From Novosphingobium terrae (GTDB lineage: Bacteria > Pseudomonadota > Alphaproteobacteria > Sphingomonadales > Sphingomonadaceae): a stretch of DNA of 64,000 nucleotides. The notes below the pieces were generated by a model. That model had not been told where the DNA came from. It ran no database searches and was given only the letters and a program-made list of their open reading frames with translations. The position numbers and the translations under genes were made by a program. The stretch covers positions 248,001 to 312,000 of the forward strand of contig NZ_JABVZR010000001.1 in the NCBI RefSeq assembly GCF_017163935.1. Direction: 5' to 3'. This document shows positions 54,231-61,293 of this stretch, piece by piece (the first letter of the stretch is position 1; each line of letters begins with the position of its first letter).

Positions 54231-55265
54231 TTGAACAACAATCGTGGTAACAACAACAACAACCGTCGGCGCAGCCGCGGTAATGGCAACGGCAATGGTC
54301 GCCCGCAGGGCAATGGCGGTGGGGCGCAGCTCAACCGCATTGACAGCCGGGCGCGGGGCAATGCGCCCCAGCTGCTGGAAAAGTACCGCAAGCTGGCCCA
54401 TGACGCCCATCTCAATGGCGACCGGGTGACGGCGGAGTACTATCTCCAGTTCGCCGACCATTATTTCCGCGTGATCGCTGACACCCGTCTGCGCCAGGAA
54501 GAGGCCCGCGCCCGCCGTGAGGACCGCTGGCAGGACAATGGTGAACCGTTCCGCGATGAAGGCGAAGACGCCGCTGAATTCTCGGTGGAGAGCGATTTCC
54601 CCACCTTCGATCAGCCGGTCTACACCCGCCGCGAGCGTGAAGAGCCCCGCAACGAGCAGCGCTCGGATCAACAGCGTTCCGAGCAGCCGCGTGCCGATCA
54701 ATCGCGGGGCGACCATCGCCGCCGCGACGAGCAGGGGCAGCGTGAGCAGCGCGACTACCGTGAGCGCGATAATCGCGACCGCGATAACCGCGATAACCGC
54801 CAGCGCGACAATCGCGAGCATGAACCCCGCGAACAGGTTGCCGCTCCCGTCGAATCGGCTGAGGCGCAACCCGAGGCGGAAGGTCAGTCGGTGGTCTATG
54901 AGCCCGCCGAAAACCCCTTCCTGCGCGAAACCCGCGCGAACCGCGGCGTGCGTCCACGCCGCGAGGGCCGTGAAGAGCGCCCCCGCCGCAAGGCCGAGCC
55001 GCGCGCTGAAGCCGAGGCTCCTGCCGCAGCGGTAACGCCGCCGAGCTTCGATGCCTCTTCTCTGCCGCCGTCGATCTCGGCTGGCCGCAAGAGCGAAGCG
55101 GCTGCCGAGGCTCCGGTTGCGGCTCCGGCCCCTGCTGCCGAGCCCGTCGCCGAGGTTGCGGTGCCCGCCGAGAAGCCCAAGCGCCCGCGCGCGCCGCGCA
55201 AGACGGCGGCTGAAAAGGCTGCCGAAGCCGCCGCCAAGGCCGCTGAGGCCGAGCAGATCGGCTGA
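54231..55265 (+). CDS. DUF4167 family protein
   Basis: About 344 residues. The N-terminal block is asparagine/arginine-rich, followed by the conserved DUF4167 helices (RARGNAPQLLEKYRKLAHDAHLNGDRVTAEYYLQFADHYFRV as pieces: APQLLEKYRKLAHDA, AEYYLQFADHYFRVI), then a long disordered, charged region rich in RDN/RDRE repeats and an alanine/lysine tail. Likely RNA binding. The TTG at 54231 is chosen because AAGGAAG (54215-54221) lies nine bases upstream; the ATG at 54192 is less apt. The 305 bases before it are non-coding. Follows prmC as in many Alphaproteobacteria. Confidence 0.82.
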   Translation: MNNNRGNNNNNRRRSRGNGNGNGRPQGNGGGAQLNRIDSRARGNAPQLLEKYRKLAHDAHLNGDRVTAEYYLQFADHYFRVIADTRLRQEEARARREDRWQDNGEPFRDEGEDAAEFSVESDFPTFDQPVYTRREREEPRNEQRSDQQRSEQPRADQSRGDHRRRDEQGQREQRDYRERDNRDRDNRDNRQRDNREHEPREQVAAPVESAEAQPEAEGQSVVYEPAENPFLRETRANRGVRPRREGREERPRRKAEPRAEAEAPAAAVTPPSFDASSLPPSISAGRKSEAAAEAPVAAPAPAAEPVAEVAVPAEKPKRPRAPRKTAAEKAAEAAAKAAEAEQIG

Positions 55266-55312
55266 TCTTGCGCTGCCCTCCGGCTGACGGAGGGCGGGCA
55301 AACCAGACAAGA

Positions 55313-55358
55313 CCGGGGCGGTTGATCCGATGCTATCGGGCCAACCGCCCCGGGTTTT
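55313..55358 (+). terminator. Terminator of the hisS-prfA-prmC-DUF4167 unit
   Basis: A 12-bp stem (55313-55324 with 55342-55353) followed by T5, about 50 bases after the DUF4167 stop. A smaller stem (CCCTCCG with CGGAGGG) lies just before it at about 55276-55294. Confidence 0.87.
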
Positions 55359-55414
55359 TGTGCGTTCCGCGTTTTCTTGAAGGCTGGGTGATTCCACCTG
55401 TCTGCAAAACACTC

Positions 55415-55481
55415 CAGCTTTTTGCTGTCGCATCATCTTGCGCGAAAAACCGGTTCCCACTTTTTCGCACGATGCTCTAAG
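55415..55481. repeat. 66-bp palindromic dispersed repeat, copy 2
   Basis: Nearly identical to 19415-19480: GCATCAT (55430-55436), GCGAAAAA (55442-55449), loop, TTTTTCGC (55461-55468), ACGATGC (55469-55475), TCTAAG. It lies 10 bases before the lnt start. The outer arm changes partly keep pairing. Confidence 0.8.
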
Positions 55482-55490
55482 CCACCCGCC

Positions 55491-57092
55491 ATGGCTGAAA
55501 CTTCCCCCTCTCCTTCAAAGCTGCAGCGCCTGCTTCGCGGCAGCGGATATGCCGCGCTGATCATCGCTCTGGGCGCGGTCGCCGCGCTGGGCTTCCAGCC
55601 GCTGGCTCTTTGGCCCGCCATGTTGCTGGGCGTGGGAGGGCTGGTCTGGCTGGTGGCGCGGGCGCCTTCATGGCAGCGCGCCGCGCTGATCGGTTGGGTC
55701 TGGGGCGTGGGGCATTTTTCCGCCGGCAACAGCTGGATCGCCGCCGCCTTCACCTATCAGGCCAAGATGCCCGGCTGGCTGGGCGGCATCGCGGTGGTGC
55801 TGCTCTCGCTCTATCTGGCGGTGTTTCCGGCGCTGGCGGCTGGCGGGGCGTGGGTTTTTCGTCGCCAGCCTCTGGCGCTGGTGCCGGGGTTCGCTGCCTC
55901 ATGGCTTCTCAGCGAGTGGCTGCGCTCTTGGCTGTTCACCGGCTTTGCGTGGAACCCGCTGGGCGTGGCGCTGATGGGCGATGGCAGCCATATCGGGCTG
56001 GCGGTGCTGCTGCCATGGTTGGGCACCTATGCGCTCTCCGGGCTGGCCGCCGGGCTGGCGGCGGCGATGGCGGTGGGCGTGATGCTCTGGCCTGCCCGTC
56101 GCCCGCAAGCCGCCGCGCTGATCGCCGTGCCTGCCGTGCTGACCGGCGGCGCGCTGCTCTGGCCTGCGCCTTCCCATCCGGCGGAGGGCCATATTCCCTA
56201 TACGCTGGTGCAGCCCAACATCGAGCAGGAGGTTCTCAACGATCCTGCCAATTTCGAGCTGCAGTTCCAGCAGACCGCTCGCCTGTCCTTTCCGCTGCAT
56301 GCCGCTGACCGCCGTATCCTGCTCTGGCCGGAATCGGGCGTGCCGGACTTTATGCGCGATGGCTATCCTTCGTGGTTCTATGACAGCACCGCTTATGGCG
56401 ATCCCACGCTGGCCCGGCTGCGGCTGGGCCGGGTGGCGGGCATCAACAGTGTGCTGCTGACCGGCTCGGTCGATCTCGACATCAAGGGCAAGGTTGCCGA
56501 GAGCGGCCAGAATGTGATCACCGCGCTGGATGGTCATGGGCGCATCATCGGCAGCTATGCCAAGGCCCATCTGGTGCCTTACGGCGAATATCTGCCCATG
56601 CGCGAGATTCTGGAACCGCTGGGCCTCGCCCGGCTGGTGCCCGGAGAGATAGACTTTCGTCCCGGTCCCGGCCCGCGCACGATGGATCTGGCCGACCTCG
56701 GCAAGGCCGGGATGCAGATCTGTTACGAGATCATTTTTTCCGGGCAGGTTGTCGATCGCGATCATCGCCCGGACTATATCGTGAACCCCTCCAACGATGG
56801 CTGGTTCGGCGATTGGGGGCCGCCGCAACACCTCGCGCAGGCCCGTATGCGGGCGATTGAGGAAGGTCTGCCGGTGCTGCGCTCCACCACCAATGGGGTG
56901 AGCGCGGTGGTCGATGCCGATGGGGTGATCCGCCATGCCGCACCGCGCGGGGTGGGGGCCCGTTTCGATGGATTCGTGCCGCCTGCGCATGCTCCCACAC
57001 TGTTTGCGCGGATGGGCAATACACTTCCGCTTGTCTGGGCCCTGCTTCTTCTTGGCGGCAGCGCTCTTGTGTTGCGGCGCAAGGAAGCGTAG
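55491..57092 (+). CDS. lnt: Apolipoprotein N-acyltransferase
   Basis: About 533 residues. Six-plus membrane helices precede a nitrilase-type periplasmic domain with catalytic E, K and C in WPESGVPDF, KAHLVPYGEYLP and GMQICYEIIF. It adds the third acyl chain to lipoproteins. ATG 55491 (MAETSP) is used; an earlier in-frame ATG lies inside the palindromic repeat. Confidence 0.94.
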   Translation: MAETSPSPSKLQRLLRGSGYAALIIALGAVAALGFQPLALWPAMLLGVGGLVWLVARAPSWQRAALIGWVWGVGHFSAGNSWIAAAFTYQAKMPGWLGGIAVVLLSLYLAVFPALAAGGAWVFRRQPLALVPGFAASWLLSEWLRSWLFTGFAWNPLGVALMGDGSHIGLAVLLPWLGTYALSGLAAGLAAAMAVGVMLWPARRPQAAALIAVPAVLTGGALLWPAPSHPAEGHIPYTLVQPNIEQEVLNDPANFELQFQQTARLSFPLHAADRRILLWPESGVPDFMRDGYPSWFYDSTAYGDPTLARLRLGRVAGINSVLLTGSVDLDIKGKVAESGQNVITALDGHGRIIGSYAKAHLVPYGEYLPMREILEPLGLARLVPGEIDFRPGPGPRTMDLADLGKAGMQICYEIIFSGQVVDRDHRPDYIVNPSNDGWFGDWGPPQHLAQARMRAIEEGLPVLRSTTNGVSAVVDADGVIRHAAPRGVGARFDGFVPPAHAPTLFARMGNTLPLVWALLLLGGSALVLRRKEA

Positions 57093-57099
57093 GAAGGGG

Positions 57100-57119
57100 A
57101 CATAAAGCTTCCTTTATAT
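57100..57119 (+). promoter_or_regulatory. SahR-like operator upstream of metK
   Basis: ATAAAG-CTTC-CTTTAT (57102-57117) is a perfect 6+6 palindrome with an extended right arm CTTTATAT. It closely resembles the ATATAAAG-N4-CTTTATAT motif that I recall for the ArsR-family SAH-sensing repressor SahR in Proteobacteria, which controls metK and the methionine cycle. It lies between lnt and metK, 15 bases before the metK start. Confidence 0.5.
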
Positions 57120-57131
57120 CGCAGGACGGTT

Positions 57132-58364
57132 ATGCGCAGCGACTATCTCTTCACCTCTGAAAGCGTCTCCGAAGGGCATCCTGACAAGGTTGCCGACCAG
57201 ATCAGCGATGCCATCGTCGACCTGTTCCTCTCGAAAGATCCCGAAGCGCGTATCGCCTGCGAAACGCTGACCACCACCCAGCTGGTGGTGCTGGCGGGCG
57301 AAATCCGCTGCAAGGGCATCTTCGAGAACGATGAATGGGCGCCGGGCGCTCAGGAAGAGATCGAGAAGACCGTGCGCGAGACGGTCAAGCGCATCGGCTA
57401 TCAGCAGGATGGTTTCCACTGGGAGACCTTCGAGTTCATCAACCGCCTGCATGCCCAGTCGGCGCATATCGCTCAGGGCGTGGACGCGGGCGCGAACAAG
57501 GATGAGGGCGCGGGCGACCAGGGCATCATGTTCGGTTTCGCTTGTGACGAAACCCCCGATCTGATGCCCGCCACGCTGTATTACAGCCACAAGATCCTGC
57601 AGGCGCTGGCCGATGACCGCCACTCGGGCGCGGCTCCTTTCCTTGAGCCCGACGCCAAGAGCCAGGTGACCCTGCGCTTCGTGAACGGCGAGCCCGTGGC
57701 CGCCACCGCCATCGTCGTCTCGACCCAGCATGCCAAGGGCTATGACGAGGGCGAGAAGGCCGCCGAGCTGCAGGCCTATGTGAAGAAGACCGTCACCGGC
57801 ATCCTGCCCGAGGGCTTCGTGTCGGACGCCACCGTCTGGCACATCAACCCCACCGGCAGCTTCGAGATCGGCGGCCCCGATGGTGACGCTGGCGTCACCG
57901 GTCGCAAGATCATCGTGGACACCTACGGCGGCGCGGCTCCGCATGGCGGCGGCGCTTTCTCGGGCAAGGACCCGACGAAGGTTGACCGTTCGGCGGCTTA
58001 CGTGGCGCGTTATCTCGCCAAGAACGTGGTTGCCGCCGGCCTTGCCAAGCGCGTGACGATCCAGCTGGCCTATGCCATCGGCGTGTCGCGCCCGCTCTCG
58101 CTCTATGTCGACAGCCATGGCACCGGCACGGTGGACGATGCGGTGCTGGAAAAGGCCATCGCCAAGGTGGCAGAGGCTTCGCTGGGCGGTCTGACGCCGC
58201 GTGGCATCCGCACCGGTCTGGGCCTGAACAAGGCGATCTATCAGCCGAGCGCTGCTTACGGCCACTTCGGTCGTCAGGCCGAGGGCGATTTCTTCCCCTG
58301 GGAGCGCACCGATCTGGCCGATGCCCTGAAGGATGCCGTGGCCGAGGTGCCCGCGCTGGCCTGA
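57132..58364 (+). CDS. metK: S-adenosylmethionine synthetase
   Basis: A 410-residue enzyme making SAM from methionine and ATP. ATP and metal motifs [29 protein letters not shown] and [19 protein letters not shown] are intact. Tail shows [16 protein letters not shown]. Start ATG 57132 has AGGA upstream. The 39-base lnt-metK gap is too short for a typical SAM riboswitch. Confidence 0.96.
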   Translation: MRSDYLFTSESVSEGHPDKVADQISDAIVDLFLSKDPEARIACETLTTTQLVVLAGEIRCKGIFENDEWAPGAQEEIEKTVRETVKRIGYQQDGFHWETFEFINRLHAQSAHIAQGVDAGANKDEGAGDQGIMFGFACDETPDLMPATLYYSHKILQALADDRHSGAAPFLEPDAKSQVTLRFVNGEPVAATAIVVSTQHAKGYDEGEKAAELQAYVKKTVTGILPEGFVSDATVWHINPTGSFEIGGPDGDAGVTGRKIIVDTYGGAAPHGGGAFSGKDPTKVDRSAAYVARYLAKNVVAAGLAKRVTIQLAYAIGVSRPLSLYVDSHGTGTVDDAVLEKAIAKVAEASLGGLTPRGIRTGLGLNKAIYQPSAAYGHFGRQAEGDFFPWERTDLADALKDAVAEVPALA

Positions 58365-58390
58365 GCCACCTTCCGGATCCGGAACAAGAG

Positions 58391-58418
58391 GGCGCGTCCG
58401 CAAGGGCGCGCCTTTTTT
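58391..58418 (+). terminator. Terminator of metK
   Basis: GGCGCG (58391-58396) pairs with CGCGCC (58407-58412), followed by T6. Confidence 0.8.
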
Positions 58419-58523
58419 GTTGGCGCGCCGCGGGTTTGACCTGAATCATGGCACCGCTCCCGCTTTGGAGCATTTTACTGGCATGCGGCGGTTCTTCTTC
58501 GCCGCCGCGCCGGGAGACCCTCC

Positions 58524-59306
58524 ATGCGCTCGATCCTTGTCCTTGCCGACCGCCGCCCTGACAGCGAGAACCGGCTGCAAGCGGCTCTGTCGCTGGCCCG
58601 CGCCAACAGCGGCCATCTCACCGTGCTGATCGACACGCCCGTGGCGCGCTATCTGGCGACCGATGCCATGGGCAGCGGCTATCTGGCCGCCGATATCGTG
58701 CGTGAGGCGGTCGACAGCGACGATGTCTTTGCCGAGGCGTTGCACAAGCGGCTGCTGAATGAGGATGTGCCCTATGACATCCTGCGCGCCGAGGACGAAC
58801 CCGCAGATGCCATCGCCGAGGCGGCGCGGCTGAACGATGTGGTGGTGCTGTCGCGCGGGCAGCCTTTCGTGGGCGAGGTGGTGCTGCGCGGGGCCACGCC
58901 GGTGCTGGTGATGCCGCGCGACGGGGTGACGCTCTTGCCGCCGTCAGTGGTCTGTGTGGCCTGGGATGGGGGAGATGAGGCGGCTTCGGCGCTGCGTCTG
59001 GCGGTGCCGCTGCTGGCTCAGGCCGAGCGGGTGCATGTGCTGACCGTGGCGGAAAAGAGCGGCGGTTTTCCGGTCTGTGATGCGGTGAAATATCTGGCGC
59101 GCCATGGCGTGAAGGCCGAGGTCGTGGAAGTGGAGCGCTCCGCCTCGGTTGCCGTGACGCTGGATGCGGCGCTGGCGGAGCTGCAGGCCGATCTGCTGGT
59201 GATGGGGGCTTACGGTCATAGCCGCTTGCGCGAGTTCCTGCTGGGCGGCGTGACGCGCTATTTTCTGGAAGACAGCGCCGGGCCGACCTTGTTTCTGGCA
59301 AATTGA
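58524..59306 (+). CDS. Universal stress protein, tandem UspA-like
   Basis: A 260-residue protein with two UspA-like halves. The C-terminal half has the ATP-type motif MGAYGHSRLREFLLGGVTRYFL, while the first half (DRRPDSENRLQAALSLARANS) is degenerate. Cytosolic stress factor; exact role unknown. Confidence 0.85.
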   Translation: MRSILVLADRRPDSENRLQAALSLARANSGHLTVLIDTPVARYLATDAMGSGYLAADIVREAVDSDDVFAEALHKRLLNEDVPYDILRAEDEPADAIAEAARLNDVVVLSRGQPFVGEVVLRGATPVLVMPRDGVTLLPPSVVCVAWDGGDEAASALRLAVPLLAQAERVHVLTVAEKSGGFPVCDAVKYLARHGVKAEVVEVERSASVAVTLDAALAELQADLLVMGAYGHSRLREFLLGGVTRYFLEDSAGPTLFLAN

Positions 59307-59565
59307 ACCAAATTGGCTTTCAGATACGCTAGCTTTTAAACTTCCGGGATAAATTATCCCGGTTGTGGTCTGATTTCACGAATTGGAAAGCGGTTTCAAT
59401 CTGAAAAAATCCTAAATGGTTTTCATATTTGAGGGAAAATCCCAAATCTCGGATTTTCACGATTTTTCCGAAAGCGATTTATCGATTAATATCAATGAAA
59501 AACAATAAGATGGAATTCATCGCTAAAAAATCACTCAATATCAATGGTTCGTGATAATTTTGCAA
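59307..59565. other. AT-rich intergenic segment after the stress-protein gene
   Basis: No gene is visible. It is strikingly AT-rich for this genome. It includes a hairpin of CCGGGATAA and TTATCCCGG near 59343-59361 (a likely terminator of the upstream gene), and two copies of AATATCAATG about 48 bases apart. Confidence 0.4.
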
Positions 59566-59594
59566 TTGCGTGAATCGGCTGAGAAGACCATACG
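59566..59594 (+). promoter_or_regulatory. Promoter of putative sRNA 1
   Basis: TTGCGT (59566-59571), 17-base spacer, CATACG (59589-59594), then GAAC. The same geometry is found before sRNA 2 (TTGCAC-N17-CATATA-GGAAC), which supports it. Confidence 0.55.
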
Positions 59595-59599
59595 GAACA

Positions 59600-59662
59600 G
59601 GCCTTTCAGGCATCCTCTCCCAAAACTTCCATGGCCCGGCTGTTTCAGCTGGGCCTTTTTTT
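59600..59662 (+). ncRNA. Putative small RNA, copy 1
   Basis: About 63 nt: a small 5' hairpin GCCT-TTC-AGGC, an unpaired C/U-rich stretch CATCCTCTCCCAAAACTTCC, and a strong terminator (GGCCCGGCTG with CAGCTGGGCC, one G-U pair) ending in T7. The unpaired UCCUCUCCC could pair with Shine-Dalgarno sequences (GAGGA/GGGAGAGG). The second copy 400 bases downstream conserves the same parts with stem-preserving changes. Confidence 0.6.
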
Positions 59663-59963
59663 GTCCATCGCCCGCGTGGCGATGGCTTGGGCCTGTTCGC
59701 AGGCAAGGCGAGTCACCTTGTGGTGGCTTTTCGCAAGGCAGGCGATCCTCCCGACCCGGCAGCAAGAATCAAAGAAGCCAGCCGGCCTCGCTAAGCTCTT
59801 TTGAAATCAGAAATCTTGCGTGTTCTTTTGCACTGCAGCGCGATGCCGGATCCAAAAACCAAGGTGATGACGAATTCCGCGTAATCCGACCTAAAGTATA
59901 AGAAAGGGCGGCGTGTTTCGGGGGTGTTTCAGAAATTGTCATCGGCCACGTAGTTTTTCGCAC
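59663..59963. other. Intergenic segment between the two putative sRNAs
   Basis: About 300 bases with no credible gene. Short open frames here lack a ribosome site and codon bias. It holds no repeat I can see beyond the flanking sRNA copies. Confidence 0.35.
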
Positions 59964-59992
59964 TTGCACAAAATCCGGCCGAGGCGCATATA
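59964..59992 (+). promoter_or_regulatory. Promoter of putative sRNA 2
   Basis: TTGCAC (59964-59969), 17-base spacer, CATATA (59987-59992), then GGAAC. Same layout as in copy 1. Confidence 0.55.
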
Positions 59993-59998
59993 GGAACT

Positions 59999-60062
59999 GC
60001 CTTTCAGGCATCCTCTCCCAAAACTTTCACGGCCTGGCTGTTTCAGCTGGGCCTTTTTCTTT
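59999..60062 (+). ncRNA. Putative small RNA, copy 2
   Basis: About 64 nt: GCCTTTCAGGC hairpin, the same CATCCTCTCCCAAAACTTTC seed, and a terminator (GGCCTGGCTG with CAGCTGGGCC) ending in a T-rich run. Differences from copy 1 are confined to positions that keep the stem through wobble pairs or to the unpaired spacer. Confidence 0.6.
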
Positions 60063-60140
60063 GCCAATCAACGTGCCAGTTTGGCGCGGCGTCGCGAGTC
60101 ATGCGACGAACCGAGTTTGCAAGCCGATTTGGCTCGCGGA

Positions 60141-61247
60141 TCAGGTGGTCATGCAGAGCGAATCGGGCTGATGCTCGCGCAGCCATTCCAGCATGGTCTC
60201 ACGCATCGCCAGCCGCAGACCGCCCAGTGCATTGGGGTCGGTGGCGCTCATCACCAGCTTGATCTCGACAAAGCCGACCTTGGCCTCGGAGACCTGCAAT
60301 TGCCCGGTGCGCTTGTCCCAATCCGGATGATCCCCCAGCGCCGTCAGATAGGCTGCGCGCATCGGCTCGATGGGGAAACCGGGGCGGATCGGCAAAACCA
60401 CCGATCCGGTGATGCCGCCAACCCGTGTCCAGTTCTGGAAACTGGTGTCGAGAAACTTTGCGGTGGGGATGATCAGCCGCCGCTCGTCACCGGTCCGCAT
60501 CACCACATAGCTCAGGCGGATGTCTTCCACCCTTCCGCTCTCGTTGTCCACCACCACATAGTCGCCGATGCGGATGGGTTGGGTGAGGGCAATCTGAATG
60601 CCCGCCACCAGCGATTTCAACGCAGGCTGGGCCGCAGCACCCATCGCCAGACCGATCAGACCCGCCGAGGCGATCAGCGTGGCGCCCACATGCCGCACCG
60701 CCGGAAAGCCCAGCAGAATCATCGCCACGGTGACAAAGATGATCACAAAGCCCAGCGAGCGCGACAGCAGTGTGATTCGCGTCGAGCGGCTGCGCGCAGT
60801 CATCTCGTCATCATGCGTCAGGATGCGCGCGCTGAGCAGCTCAGCGCCGGTCTTTACGCCAGCGTAAATCACCCATCCGGTGAGCGCGGGCACGATAAAA
60901 CCCGCCACCGCCATCCAGATATGGCTGACCATGCGATCCGCATCGGCCGCAATCGACAGGCCCACCGCCACAAAGGACCAGCGGACCGATTGGTTAAATC
61001 CACTGGCCACCTCGGCCTCGGTGTGGCTTTGCGAGCGTCGCCCCAACCGCCGTAGCAGGGCAAACAGCACCGCATGAAGCGCCAGCGCCACCAGCACCGC
61101 GCTGCCCGCCGCCACGGTGGCGTGAGTGAGGCGGCCCGACCAGTGCATCACCTCGGAGGTGGAGGGCAACTGGTCAGGATCGAGCGCGCTGGTGGCCAGC
61201 GCAATGGGATGCAGGTCCAGAGGTTTGAGCGCGATGCGGGGGATCAT
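60141..61247 (-). CDS. MscS-type mechanosensitive ion channel
   Basis: A 368-residue channel. Four or five membrane helices lead to the pore helix (SAGLIGLAMGAAAQPALKSLVAG), then the beta domain (IRIGDYVVVDNESGRVEDIRL, VVMRTGDERRLIIPTAKFLD) and a C-terminal cytoplasmic part. It opens under membrane tension. It ends 47 bases before the polA gene's stop on the same strand. Confidence 0.88.
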   Translation of the reverse strand: MIPRIALKPLDLHPIALATSALDPDQLPSTSEVMHWSGRLTHATVAAGSAVLVALALHAVLFALLRRLGRRSQSHTEAEVASGFNQSVRWSFVAVGLSIAADADRMVSHIWMAVAGFIVPALTGWVIYAGVKTGAELLSARILTHDDEMTARSRSTRITLLSRSLGFVIIFVTVAMILLGFPAVRHVGATLIASAGLIGLAMGAAAQPALKSLVAGIQIALTQPIRIGDYVVVDNESGRVEDIRLSYVVMRTGDERRLIIPTAKFLDTSFQNWTRVGGITGSVVLPIRPGFPIEPMRAAYLTALGDHPDWDKRTGQLQVSEAKVGFVEIKLVMSATDPNALGGLRLAMRETMLEWLREHQPDSLCMTT

Positions 61248-61293
61248 GCCCGCGCCTCTGCCGCCCTCCGCCTGAAGCGCGGATGAAGCATCA

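Noticed and set aside
57093..57131. SAM riboswitch before metK
   Set aside because: Only 39 bases between genes and no matching structure; the palindrome fits a repressor site better.
59594..59600. EcfG-type (GGAAC) stress promoter at the sRNA starts
   Set aside because: GGAAC is present in both copies but no CGTT-like -10 follows at 16-17 bases; the TTGCRY-N17-CATANR pair fits better.
59479..59706. 75-codon minus-strand open frame after the stress-protein gene
   Set aside because: It crosses the AT-rich region and the sRNA terminator, with no ribosome site and mixed codon use.
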